The translations under genes and the position numbers were made by a program. From Poa pratensis (taxonomy: Eukaryota; Streptophyta; Magnoliopsida; Poales; Poaceae), in NCBI GenBank assembly GCA_947311845.1, contig CAMZMU010000062.1:49462592-49526591 (forward strand): a stretch of DNA of 64,000 nt, given 5' to 3'. Of this stretch, positions 33,225-45,278 are shown piece by piece. Under the pieces are notes generated by a model. The model saw only the letters and a program-made list of their open reading frames with translations, did not search any database and was not told the DNA's origin. Positions within the stretch are counted from its first letter, which is position 1, and every line of letters starts with the position of its first letter.

Positions 33225-35259
33225 CTACGGTAGATTGGACAGCCAGCCACCGTGATCGATGAACTTCATGTCCACGAATCTTTGCACCTCTTCCTCGCTG
33301 AGGTGCTTCTCCCATGCCACTCTCCCGGCAGTGTCTGATCCTGGGCCACTGCAACCAACTTCGGCAAACGTCACATGTGACCTGGCAAACAAACAAGTGC
33401 ATTAGAAAAACATAGAACAGCCAGTGGGTTGACTTAGACGTAAGAAAAATCTCGACAGCTTAGATTCAATGAAAGATAGAAGAAATCCTATAACTCTAAA
33501 ACCTACTCTCTTAGGGTGCACTTATCATAGTTGTGAGGTACTTACCTGTCTTTTTTTATAAAGGAAATATATAAATATCAAGATGATACCAATTACATCA
33601 AGTCTCCGCACCAACATAAAAACTAGTTCGGACATCAAGAACTTAGACGTGAGGTACTTACACGTCTTGGGTCGAGTTCCATGCGTCCCATCCCTGCGGG
33701 ACGACGACGTCGGTCATCTTCACGCGGTAGAAGACGACAGTCGCATACTGGTTCCACGCGCGGCCGAGGTACAGGCGTCCGGAGCCCCGGACCTCGCCGC
33801 CCTTGAACACAAACCCGCCAGGGCTGCCGGCGTGGACTCTGCCGTGAGCCGTCACGAACCCGTCCGTCGGCCGTACCACGACGGCAGGTTGGAGACGACG
33901 GTGCACCCCTCGTAAATGGACTGGGCGTAGCCGAAGATGAAGTCGATGCCGCCCTTGATGAGGCAGTCGCGGAAGTAGTGCCGGCCGACGAGATCGGCAA
34001 GCGTGTCCTGGAAGCCGTAGAAGGCGCAGCCATGGAAGGCGCTCCGGTCGCCGCCGACCAGCGCCGCCAGCGCCTGGTCCGCCCTGCTCTTGTCATCGCG
34101 TTGTACATGTTCTTGAAGGCGATGTTCCTGGCCACGAAATCGTCCGCGAGGACAGTGAAGGTGGCGCTCTCCGCGGTCGCCGACCAGGTGTTGGCGTTGC
34201 CGCCGTTCCGCATCAGGTCGTCGATGTCACCGTGGGCGTGGTCGTCGTAGTTGATGTCCGTGTTCCCGGAGCCGTCCCCTTCAAGCAGGATGAAGCCTTT
34301 CTTCTTTGGGATGGTGACCTTTTCCCTACAACCACGTTCAAGTACCAACAAATTTGCTCAGCGTATATCGTTAGGGACCAGCTCAACTTAGATTTTGCAC
34401 AACCGACGTTTGTACTAGATTCTCGATCGGTCACCTAAAAGTTGCACGATACCAAACAAAACGTATCTCAGGAAAAGACAATTGATTTGTTAGTGTAGAT
34501 GCAATGGCTGTATCAGGAATGCGGCAGCTGAGAATTTAAGGAAAATCAAGCCAGTTATCTGTAGTCTACAGTTACAAAATTATCTATCAATTAAATTTGC
34601 CAATTTGTGGTAGCTGTGGTGTGTTGACTATTGCTAAACTGTGGTACTTGGTTACTCCCCATCAATTTGTATTAACTCTACTACTCCGCAGGAAAAATGT
34701 GGTGCCAACTTCTGTAAGAAGGAATAAATAGGTTGATGTTGAAACGCCACCCCACCGCCAAAGGGATTCTGACGTGGATTGATTGGTTGTTGCAAGTCGT
34801 AAGCACAAACTTTGGAAATTAACGACTTGTACGTTTGTTCCAATCCACGAGCGTCAGCTCCACAAGTTTTAGCGGAGATTTATGTACTCAATCGTGCAAA
34901 TTAAGCTATTTTTCAAAATCCTTAGGAGATCCTTGGGCAATCTGACTAAGCTTAAGGTGCAAATTAAGCTTGTGTTGCAACATGATATATACAGACGACA
35001 CATCGGTATATACATACCTATAGCTGCCACTCTTGACGTGGATCCTGATCCACTCGCGGTTGCCGTCCGGCACGAAGTTCACCGCCGACTGCACGGACCT
35101 GAAGTCCCCGCCTCCCTGCCGGTCGACGGTGATGGTCCTTGACACCGCCGGCGCCGGCTCCGGCGTCAATCCAAAGCTCCACGTCGACGGCGGCCGGAGC
35201 AGCAGCAGGAGCACGGCGAGGGAAACGATGGCGACACGGCGGCAGCACGGCGGCTCCAT
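33225..35259 (-). pseudogene. Pectin methylesterase PME2 with two single-base frameshifts
   Basis: Exons 35259-35018, 34325-33662 and 33381-33225, splice sites and phases as in PME1. It starts MEPPCCRRVAIVSLAV (signal peptide) and ends HGGWLSNLP. Exon 2 changes frame twice: near 34093 (after KNMYNAM, where one base is missing) and near 33880 (after the SNLPSW region, again one missing base). The correct protein is readable across three frames. The QDTL and DFIFGY motifs and the [11 protein letters not shown]ln absent from PME1 are present, but LGRPW is LGRAW. As sequenced it cannot make a full enzyme. If the two lesions were sequencing errors, only the Pro to Ala change would remain. Intron 2 carries a small retroposon at its 5' splice site. 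Confidence 0.8.
33546..33648 (-). mobile_element. Small poly(A) retroposon (LINE 3' end) next to the PME2 exon 2 donor
   Basis: 103 bp flanked by perfect 13-bp duplications GTGAGGTACTTAC (33533-33545, 33649-33661). On the minus strand it ends in an A-rich tail (tttataaaaaaagacag), as expected for L1-type retroposition. The duplicated 13 bases, read on the minus strand, begin GTAAGT, so the 5' splice site sequence now exists twice. Confidence 0.75.
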
Positions 35260-35269
35260 CGCTAGCTAG

Positions 35270-36990
35270 CTTTTCCCTACGGCGTACGTATCTAGGTGAT
35301 GGTCGTATAAATAGACCTGAGTCGGTCAGCTATAGCCGTGTCTTCCAAGGTTTTTTTTTTCTAGAAAGAAACACGCTAATTGTATTCCAAAAAAAATATA
35401 TATTTGTAGAAAGAAACACGCCTGTCTGGATGGATATATAGACGTCTTAACTTTCTTCCTAAATTGAAACGCCAAACATTGGAAGGTTTTTGTTCTTCCG
35501 TATGGGAATATCTAGTAGGCATTGATTATTGTACAAATAACATTGCGAGGGATGGACTGATTGCTCGTTTTGGTTAGATGTGACGTTGTGATCCTCAAAC
35601 TGCTGTTTAATCTGATTTTTTTTCTCGAAATGGTGCTGTTTGATCTCATGCGGTTTCCATTTCAGAATCTCGCTCCCCTCACTTCTCTCTGCTATGCCTG
35701 ACGTATCCCGACTCCTGATCCTGTCTAAATGGGTGGTAGGACGTTGTTGCTGTTGTTGTTGTTGGAAAATGAGAGTAACGATCCACATGGCTTGTAAAGA
35801 CGGCCACCAGGTGAAAGGGGATATCATATGCAGGATGATCCAGTATGTGGGGCTGTGGAGAACGGTCGATCGATGATGACGACATGGCGGGTCAATAGAA
35901 AATTATCGCAATGGAGGAAGATTTGATAGGACGACAACCCGGTGGATCGAGAGGACGAGGAGCCAGAGGGAAAGTGGGTTGCAGTAGAAGGAAGGGGAGG
36001 AGGATTGTGAGGGTCCATGTCTCCAAGTTGCTCGACAAAATAGTTGTGCCTTCTCCTTCCTAGTATAGGATATTGTTTTTATTGGAGGATGAGAGTGAGC
36101 TCCACCGCTCAATCCGAGTAAGGTTCACTGACGGCCCAGGGCTTACACTAGGTGGGTAGTTGCAAGGGGAGACTATATATGGTGGATGATCTAGGAGGTG
36201 GGGCGATTGATGTGTAATGACGACATGGCAGGTTGATAGCAAATGGCCGCAATGGAGGAAGATTTGTCGAGAAGAAAAAATGATGTGATGGCGGTGGATC
36301 ATGAGGACAAGGAGCGAGGGGAGAAGTGAATGAGAAGGGAGGGGAGGAGGATGCTTATATGCGGGTTATGTCGCCTTCCCGAACACGCCAAGGGATGGTG
36401 CATAAAGCAGCCTATGTTGTTACACGGATGATAGATCTATTATCACAAACACAATATATAGTATCTACTACTAAATATATGTAACAAATGAAAAACTCAA
36501 AAATAATTGAGCTATGCAAGAGAACTCGAAGAGGGTAGCAATCAGATGGGGACTATTACCACAAAAACAAAAGCCTTATTGATGCAAATGATCAAGCAAC
36601 AAAATCAGAAAGAAGAAACTTGCACAAAAAACATATGACATTGCAACAAAAGTTGCTTGAGATTACACACAAAAATTGGTTATGTGGGGTCACTGACATG
36701 TGGCCCAACGGATGTGGTATCAACTTGTCATCGATACCGTCAGAGTATCATACGCTAGAGGAGCTGTGTCGACGCCAAACAAGTGTTCTGAGTGTCGATA
36801 AGCTCAGGGATGAAGGGCATGTATTTTTAGAGGGTCTTACCTTTTTCCAGAGGGGGAGTAGATTTTATAGGGTGGCCAGGTGTGGCCGCGCTATCAAAAA
36901 TGTCAATAAGGATGCAACAAGAAGAATTTTGTTAGGTTGATCCCAATATTTATCTAACTTTACCTTCATATCTTTGCACAACCAGTTTAA
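35270..36990. other. PME2 upstream region and spacer, with an internal duplication
   Basis: No gene recognised. Two diverged copies of a block of about 250 bases lie at roughly 35755-36005 and 36075-36355: both contain gacgacatggc(g/a)ggt, then gcaatggaggaagattt, then a gaggaggat end. It could be an old local duplication or a repeat family. The frame at 36620-36940 shows no family similarity. Confidence 0.4.
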
Positions 36991-37079
36991 AAAATCATCT
37001 TAATTTTGTATATTTGTCATCAACGAGAAGTTCTCGAATTGCCCAAATCTCTTTTAAGTACCTATATGTTGTTGGGAAT

Positions 37080-38274
37080 TTGTGCATGGAAAAACTATGG
37101 CCTGCAAGGTCGCCGAGTGTGCCCTTGAAGCCGTGGAACACGCTCCGGTCGCCTCCCAACGGCGCTGCGAACGCCTGGTCCGCCCTGCTCTTGTCGACCG
37201 CATTGTACGTGTTCTTGAAGGAGATGTTCCTTGGCCACGAAGTCGTCAGCGAGGATGGTAAAGGTGGCGCTCTCAGGTCATCGATGTTACTGTTGGCGTG
37301 GTTGTCCAAGTTGATGTCCGTGTTCCCGGAGGCCGTCCCCTTCAAGCAGGACGAAGCCTTTCTTCTTTGGGATGGTCACCTTTTACGACAACCACGTCCA
37401 AGTACCAACAAATTTGCTCAGCGTATATCGTTAGGAACCATCTAAACTTAGATTTAGCACAACCGACGTTTGTACTAGAATTCTCGGCCGCCTAAAAGTT
37501 GCACACTACCAAACAAAACATAACTCAAGAAAAGACAATTGTGGGGTGTATCCAATAATGACCGGGTTAGAATTGGAAATGCCGTTGAAATTATAAAGAA
37601 ACATCAAAGCCAGTTGTCTCTATTCTACCATTACAAAATTATCTATCGACTTTGTCAATTTGGGGTATATAGCTGTGCTGACTATTGTTAAACTGTGGTA
37701 TACTTTGTAACTGCCTGTCAATTTGTACCAACTCTACTATGCAGGAAATATGTGGTGCCAACTTGTACAAAGAAGGAATAAATAGGTTGATGTCAAAACG
37801 GCACCGCACCGCCAAATGGAGGCCTGACGTGGATTGATTGGTTGTAGCAGGTCATAAGCACAAACTTTGGAAATTAACGACTTCTACGTTTGTTGCTATC
37901 CAGGATCGTCAGCACGCATCACAAGTTTTCACGTACGAGGAGTTTTACGTACCCGATCGTGCAATTTAAGCTTGTGTTGCGACATGATATAAACAGAGCA
38001 GAGGAGACATCATGTCTTCCGATCATGGGTATGTAGTTGCAGCTGCCACTCTTAACGTGTGGATCCTGATCCACTCGCGGTTATCGTCCGGGCACGAAGT
38101 TCACCGCCGACTGCACGCACGTGAACTCCCCGCCTCCCTGCTGGTCCACGGTGATGGTGCTGGACACGGCCGGCGCCGGTGCCGGCGCCAATCCAAAGCT
38201 CCACGCTGACGGCAGCAGGAGCAGCAGCAGGTGCACGGCTAAAAGCCTAAAACGATGGCCGCACGCGGCTTCAT
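37080..38274 (-). pseudogene. Pectin methylesterase PME3, truncated pseudogene
   Basis: Minus-strand remains of exon 1 (about 38274-38050) and the first half of exon 2 (about 37380-37080). Recognisable pieces: [60 protein letters not shown]. The frame is broken several times, including inserted bases around 38060 and 38090 relative to PME2. The catalytic QDTL is changed to KGTL, and everything after about GDLAG is lost. Intron 1 (about 37381-38049) is clearly similar to PME2 intron 1, so a genomic duplication, not a retrocopy, produced it. Confidence 0.8.
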
Positions 38275-38712
38275 TGCTTTTCCCTAAGGCCTCGCTTGGA
38301 TTCACAGTATTTTAGGCAATACCGGCGTAACATTTACGGACGTTGGAAGGTCCTGCGAAAATTCCTGCGCGAGGCCAGGAAATATTACGGAGCCGTAAAT
38401 CCTCCCGACATACGTACACAATAAGGAGGGAGGCACAACTGACTGTATTTGTTACAACATATGAGTATTGTAGGCAAACAATATACTATATTGTATAGCC
38501 GATACTAGCTACCTCATATTCCAAATTGTCCTTATAGATCAGACAACATCACACCCAATTTAGTAGGAAACTCTCAATTTAAGCCAATACAAAAGTATAG
38601 AGATTACACTCCATAATTCATCAACTATGGTACTTGACTGCATCAACAGAAAGCTTTTGGCAACTTCTGATAAAACCAACTTGACAGCCAGGAATGACCA
38701 CGATAGAGTAGT
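38275..38712. other. Spacer between PME3 and the dioxygenase
   Basis: No gene seen. A GC-richer stretch at 38290-38410 with repeated ttacgga-type words looks like a transposon fragment, but no termini were found. The right end should include the 3' UTR of the dioxygenase gene. Confidence 0.35.
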
Positions 38713-41439
38713 CTATTTGTATTTGTATGTGGAAGTTAATCTCTGCTCCAAGTATTCGTCACTCCTAATAGGTGGGTATCTGAAAAGGTGTCCAATTTTC
38801 AAAAGCATGAGATACAATAATAGGACGGAATTTTTTTTTGAAATATTCAGATATTATTAGAAGAGGACCTTGGTGGATTTGCTTCGCTGCAACAACTTTC
38901 TATGCATGTAACCATCATATCTGGGCTTGGCCAAACAAAGAAAGCCACCTGATACACGAAAGAAACTTGTATAAAATATATTTACAGTTGATGAATCCAT
39001 TTATGTATCATCAGTCATTAAGTTTTAAAGTTGTAAGTGCTCTCCTCCAAGGTTGTCGATGGTTGTTTCTGTATAGTGCTGTGTAAGTTGTGTGTATATA
39101 CTATTCTATTAAAGGAGGTGCCATATTGATTTTTTTATATGCGGCAAGATTATGGATAACTGTATAAATCACCAGAAATCTAGTGTCTACTAAATGATGG
39201 TTTTGGCCATTGGATTTGAATTTTTATCGTAGGTTACTGATACAAGCTGTTTTTCCTAAATTTCAACTAAGAAATTATGAAAGTTGAGTTTAAAATAAAT
39301 GCAAACACGAGGACTTGACCCCATGACTAGAGGCATGCATGCAAGGTTGGTAGCTTCACTAGGCTGATCATATTAATGTCAACAAGTGTAGTTATGTAAT
39401 TTATTTTATATATAATAATGTGCATTCAGATATGACTGTGTGGATAGTTTGACAAAAAAAAATTGAAGTGCCGACAAATCCAATTTTTAGATGATTTTAA
39501 AAGAAATCCAAGAGCTAAACTATATTGAAACTGTTGAACGCAGACATCCTGAATTTAGCAGTTAGTTAGTATACTCACTGAATACCGCTCTTTGCCAACC
39601 ATCAAAACACGATGCAGGGTAGACCTACAAGTTGAAAAAATGCATAAATGTCAAAATTCACATACATATTTTAATCGAAAGACATGACTCAAACATGATC
39701 ACGATGTTAGCCACCAAATCATTTTATTGGACAGCATTATGTTTTTTAATCATATTTATTCATTCAATGTTTCTGAAAGATGCACTCCATGTCCATGATA
39801 GATGAGTTCTTCAGGACCAACAATGTTTAGAGAGAGTGTACCTATAAACATTATTTGTCCACCTTTCTAGCAAATCGCCAATGTTCACAACAAGTGCCCT
39901 GCAAGTACATCAGTACGTTGGAATATGTAAGGTGAAAAAAATAATCTAAGGAGCATGGGAAGACACAACCCAAAGAGTTAATATAATGAACAACGATGAT
40001 TAAATATGTACTTATAATTTTTCCAATAGATTGACCCCATGAAGGGCTCCTGACTCTATAAGGAATTTATTAGCACATAAAAGAAGTATTTACCCATCAA
40101 TGTGATGAACATCTTCCCAGAGCTGCGGACGGGCATCCTTGTCCCTGCATATCTGTACATTCATAATAGAGTAAGAATCTAGCTAGAATATATATATAGA
40201 TGCCAACTACACAAACATAGTGCGTGCTTGTGTGCATGGTTGTGTGATTAGCTAAAATGATAAAGAAACTAGAGCTGATGAATTATGTGCACACACCTGC
40301 AGGCCAGGGGTGCCATCTGTTGAAAGAAGAGTTAAGATTCCATAATCCGTATGAGCGTTTGCACCATGATCACTTCCATGTTTAGATTCAATTGCCCGAC
40401 CTGTAGTGAATTGACCAAATATATAAATATAACCAGTTGCTAGGAAGGTGTAGAAAAACTAAAATTTCATCTGGATATGACAGTACTTTCATGATATGAA
40501 CGGCTAACATGCATCTAATAAATTACCTGAGTAATGAATTGGTCGAAGAATTGTTTCAGAGCCATCTGGCTTGAAGAATTCAGCGTCAAGGTCCAAACTC
40601 AAAGCAATTAGGGACAATATCCTTTTGCTAGTTCCCTGGTTAGCAGGAAAACACAGTATACAAGAACAACATATTAGAACAACAACAAATATTTGATAAT
40701 TCAGAAAAGATGGAGAAGAAAATAAAACTTACATCGCACATTCATAGTACGACTTCACTGTCTCCTTCCAAGATGGAAAGCGTTCTGAGACATGTACGCG
40801 TACTCATGTTATTGATAAAATCATATTTAACGTGGGCCGGGTAATAAACTAATTAGTACCTGCAGGCGGCCACTGATTCACATCATTCTTCGAATCGCTG
40901 TCTGCCCCAGACCCAACGTGGAAACACTCCAATAGGTCCCCTATAAGCAAAATTAATCGTAAGAGTTGTCAACTAACATATAACAAAGAAAAGAAATGAA
41001 AAGATGCATGGTTAAATCAGCTGGTTCATGTATACTCACCCTTGCCACCAGCGTCAGCCTCGAAGCCCTCAAAATCGGGCGGAATGTAGCCTCTGTGGCT
41101 GCTGTTCTTCTGCAGCGCCATCTTCTCCTCCATTGGCTGCTCGAAGAACTTCTTGCTCTCCGCGTAGAGGCTCTTCATCAGGGCGTCGTCGATCCCGTGG
41201 TTGATCACGTAGAAGAAGCCATAATCCACGAGCGCCTGCATGCATGCAGGGTAATGAAATCAACACACTAAGGAAGGAGCAAGTGTATATATGCATGATG
41301 GAACAGATAGGAAAGCCGGAGATGCTTATCGATCGATCTCGCCGGAGATGCTGCGTACCTGCCGGATGGATTTGGTGGCGGCGCCGATGTCCGGGGACGC
41401 GAGGTCAATCACGGGGAGGGCTGCGCTCGCGTGGCCCAT
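38713..41439 (-). CDS. 2-oxoglutarate/Fe(II)-dependent dioxygenase (hxnY-like), 11 exons
   Basis: Exons: 41439-41359, 41235-41040, 40940-40860, 40784-40733, 40635-40527, 40400-40297, 40152-40094, 39898-39842, 39624-39579, 38948-38869, 38779-38713. About 310 residues. The DIOX_N region starts MGHASAALPVIDLASPD with GFFYVINHGI. The double-stranded beta-helix core has the iron ligands HTD (about His190, Asp192) and His251 in STLHRV, and the 2-oxoglutarate-binding RYS (260-262). The order QLWEDV, ALVVNIGDLLERWTN, then PPRYPPIRSDEYL resembles the plant 2OG oxidoreductases annotated hxnY-like; the substrate is unknown. Ten junctions fit in frame. The exon 4/5 junction lacks one base (donor phase 2, acceptor at 40635 needs phase 0). 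An alternative acceptor at 40627 restores frame at the cost of three residues. No iron or 2OG ligand is lost. No TE was recognised in its introns. Confidence 0.85.
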
Positions 41440-41575
41440 CTCCAAATGTTCTTCTTGGACGACGCCGGATAGCTTTGCAGTTTGCACAGCCTGTTACGAC
41501 TTTGTTGCCTGCGCGTCCACTCTGAAGCTAGCAGTAGTCTGTTGAATGCACATCCATCATCCTGGGAGCGCTTGG

Positions 41576-41584
41576 CTTTTTATA
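41576..41584 (-). promoter_or_regulatory. TATA box of the dioxygenase gene
   Basis: Minus-strand TATAAAAAG lies about 140 bases upstream of the ATG at 41439; a 5' UTR of roughly 100 bases would follow. Confidence 0.5.
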
Positions 41585-41686
41585 AGTCATCAGGCACAAA
41601 CACGCGCGGCACGCAGAGGATTATTCAATTTCAACGGCGCCGGTGATCGTCATCGATCACGTGGAAGAATTGATTAGCAGTATAGT

Positions 41687-43691
41687 AGGTGGCTGGCTGA
41701 TTCTTCTCATCGGCTGCTCGCGAAGTCGCGATGCCGCGGTTGGTGGTACAGTTTTAGGCATGGATGATGAGAACTGGGAATTGGTCTGCACCACCCTCAG
41801 GTCAGACAAGACAGGACGGCCAACCAATCAACCTCTGTTACAAACAAACAAACAAAAAAAGGCGTATAAATTTTTTCTAAAGTCAAGCGAGGTAAAGTTT
41901 AACCAGACTTATAGAATAAACCATGAATATTACAAGACCAAATAGACATAATATGACAGTACAGTGACTGCAGATCATATCTGATGATATGGATAATTTT
42001 TTTTTATAAACTTGGTCAAACATTTGTTAGGAATAGTCTTGAGTTTAGATTACTTAGGTTTTCTAATTTGGCAGGTTTGCATGTAGCAGTACTACATAGT
42101 CACCTACGTGTTAGAGTTGTTGTCTAGTCCGGTTTGGAGTTTGCTTGCGTGTCCATGTGGTTAGCTAGTTTGGTTAGTCCCTACGTGAGTTAGTAACCGA
42201 ATAGGATTAAAAGTTGGTGTACGTGCAGGTTGAGGTTTGGACTAGGTCGGTCAGTTTGTGCATATATATGCTCAGGTCCTGTATCGAGTTGTAACCAAGA
42301 CAGTGAGAAAAAAGGAATAAAGAGAAAATTTAGAGGGTGCGACACGTGCCCCTGGTCATAAGTTTTTGCGTGTGTGTGTTCATCTAATTGATGTGATTGG
42401 GCCGAATCCCAACAACATTATGGTGTTTGACTTTTAGAAAAAATGTGTATGCCTTCCTTTTACACACAATCATTAAACCATATATGTACCAACAACCACA
42501 CAAAAAAACCTTGCTTTTCGCCAGCTTCTGCTCATTCACAAAAAAAAATGCCATCTCAAAAAATTATAACAAACTAGTTGGCACAATAGTAGGAAGAAAA
42601 AGAAAAAATCCTGGCCATCCATTTTTCACGGATCATATTATATGTTATAACATATTATATTAATAAAAATCTACCTAAATGAGTCAACTTTTCTGTCAAG
42701 AAAACATTAGAGGCGAGTTGGGCTGAAAAGGGATATATCAGTGGGAGAGAAAAACCTAGATAGAGCAGAAAAAGAAAAGAGAAGAATGAGAGGAAATATT
42801 GCTGAAATTATAAGAAAAGGGCTGACCCGTGCACCATCGTCTCGCAAAGTATGACCTTCTACTTCATGAGTTATGGTTTTGCTAAGTATCGTCTTTTCCT
42901 TCGCGCGGTTCCCCGTTGGGTGTCTGTAACGAGGAACAAAGTGGGATTAGGACGAGAGAGCGGCACACAGAAAGGGTGGGAGTATCGGAAATCCATTTCG
43001 CCTTGTGGGACTAGATGCTCCTATTATGTAAAAACATATTTCGCAATGTAAAAAATTACGAATAAAAACCGGGTGTTCGTATAGACATTGTATGAAGGCA
43101 CACAAAATTTCGTCAAAAAGAGACATTTTTTGTGCCTTGTGTAAAAAAAGACAAAAACATGTCTAGTAAAAAGTCATTTTTGAGCACCGAATTTGTCTTT
43201 TTTCTAAAGAACACAAAAAACATTATTTTTTCGTGCAACTTTGTGTGTCAGCATAAAATGTTCTGATTTTAAAATGAAATTCCCATAATGAGACTAGATG
43301 GTCCTGTGAGCCAAAACGCCATGTCCTCGGAGTATAGTTTTTTTCCTTTTATTTTTCAAAACCAAAATTTCAAAATGAATTATCTTTAGAATCCAAATTA
43401 TGAACCGTTTTCACTTTTGAGCTCGGCGAGTCAAGATGCTCAAAACTAAATCCCATCGTTGATAAATTTTGATGAACTTTTTTTGTACTTGCAAAACTAA
43501 TATGGTTGTATTCGGGTTGCAGTATAAGATTACTTTGGTTTCAATGGAGTGTAGTTTGTTTTTTCAGACTTATACTTTATCGTTCATTGTACTAGCACTC
43601 CGTCTTCAATGTACTTGTACTTCGTCGTCCGTGTACATAGTACTTCGTCTTCACTGTACTTAGTACTCCGTTGGTGAACTAATTAGCATGC
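41687..43691. repeat. Tandem segmental duplication, copy 1
   Basis: Shared with copy 2 in the same order: 'gtggctggctgattcttctcatcggctg' (split here), an ACAAA-rich run, a block with 'aggtaaagtttaacca', 'actagttggcacaatag', 'gaggcgagttgggctgaa', 'cgcgcggttccc' and 'ttgatgaactttttttgta'. Copy 1 is longer because of a solo LTR (42025-42414) and about 0.35 kb at 42970-43320. No coding sequence seen. It starts about 100 bp upstream of the dioxygenase TATA box. Confidence 0.75.
42025..42414. mobile_element. Solo LTR, 390 bp
   Basis: Begins TGTTAGGAATAGTC and ends CGAATCCCAACA (inverted ends TGTT(A)GG / CC(C)AACA), flanked by perfect 5-bp duplications ACATT (42020-42024, 42415-42419). No internal region; absent from tandem copy 2. 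This is the usual product of LTR-LTR recombination. Confidence 0.85.
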
Positions 43692-44995
43692 AATAGGTGG
43701 CTGGCTGATTCTTCTCATCGGCTGCTCGCGAAGTCACGATGCCGCGCTGGTAAGCGCGCGGTTGGTGGTATAGGCATAGATGAGAACCGAGACTTTTGGT
43801 CTGCCTCACGCTCGTGGTCAAGCAAGACAGAACGACCAGCCCGTCCAACGAATCAACCTTCCCTCAAAAAAAAAACCTACTACCTCCATTACAAAAACAA
43901 AAACAAAAACAAAAACAAAACAAAAAGGCATATAATTTTTTCTAAATTCAAACGAGGTAAAGTTTAACCAAACTTATAGTATAAACCATAAATATTACAA
44001 GACCAAATAGACATAATATGAAAGTATAGTGCATGATATATCTAATGACATTGATTTTCTATTATACTCCCTCCATTCCAAGATAGATGACTTCCATTTG
44101 TCTAGATACGGATGTATCTAGATTTGTTACACATCTAGATACATCCGTATGTAGACAACTGGAAGTCATCTAAATTAGAACGGTGGGAGTAGATGTTGAT
44201 AAAAAAATTATAAACTAGTTGGCATAGAGGTAGTAATCCACAAACTAGTTGGCACAATAGTGGGAAGAAAAAGGAAAAAACCTGGCCATCCATCGTTTTC
44301 CTGATCATATTATAACATATTATATTAATAAAAATCTACCTAAATAAGTCAGTTCTCTGTCAAGAAAGCATTAGAGGCGAGTTGGGCTGAAGAGGGGGAA
44401 AAACCTAGATAGAGCAGAAAAAGAAAAGAGAAGAATGAGAGAAAATTTTGCCAAAATCATTAGAAAAAGGTCGACATTCTCAAAGGCCCGACCCGTGCAC
44501 CATCATCTCGCCAAGTATCGCCTTCTCTTCTCCGTGGGTTGTGGTTTTGCTAAGTATCGTCTTCTCCTTCGCGCGGTTCCCTGTTAGGTGTCTGTAACGA
44601 GGAACAATGTGGGATTAGGATGAGACAGCGGCACACAGAAGGGGTGAGAGTACAGTTTTTTTCCTTTTATTTTTTCAAAACCGATTTCAAAACGAATTAT
44701 TTTTAGAAGTTTTCGTCCAAATTATGAACCGTCTTCACTTTTGAGCTCGTCAAGTCAAGATGCTCAAACCTAAATCACATGTTGATAAATTTTGATGAAC
44801 TTTTTTTGTACTTGCAAAACTAATATGGTTGTATTCGGGTTGCAGTATAAATAGTGTACTTCGGTTTCAATGGAGTGTACTTTTTGTTTTTTCAGACTTG
44901 TACTTTGTCTTTCATTGTACTAGCACTCCGTCTTCAATGTACAAGTCCGTGTACTTAGTATTTCCTCTTCACCATCGGTGAACTAATTTGAAGGT
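43692..44995. repeat. Tandem segmental duplication, copy 2
   Basis: About 1.3 kb, colinear with copy 1 without the solo LTR, and with its own Stowaway MITE at 44067-44189. It contains an (ACAAAA)n-like run at 43890-43923. No gene seen. Confidence 0.75.
44067..44189. mobile_element. Stowaway MITE
   Basis: 123 bp, ends CTCCCTCCATTCC and ...GAACGGTGGGAG, TA on both sides (44065-44066, 44190-44191), near-perfect hairpin. Present only in tandem copy 2. Confidence 0.88.
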
Positions 44996-45059
44996 ACTGG
45001 AGGTGGATAAGATTTCGAAAGTTGTTTGGCAAAGATTCTGGAGTTTTCATTGCTATAAA

Positions 45060-45278
45060 TACTACCTAGAGACCCTTTATTTCTTTTGAAATATTAGCTA
45101 TTCTGACGTCGTGTAACCCAAAATCATCAAACTCCGCAAGCTTCCTATGTCTATCATGCTCCTCTCTTTACCCATATCTTCTACAAAACTTCCATCATAT
45201 TTGTAATTTTTATTAATTTTGGGTCCTTTGTACTACCGTGGATGATTAATAGATCGGTGCTCATCTTCGCAAAAAAAA
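45060..45278 (+). mobile_element. LINE 3'-end fragment
   Basis: Ends 'gatgattaatagatcggtgc' plus 'cttcgcaaaaaaaa', a LINE-type 3' terminus with an A tract. The 5' limit is not defined. Confidence 0.45.
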
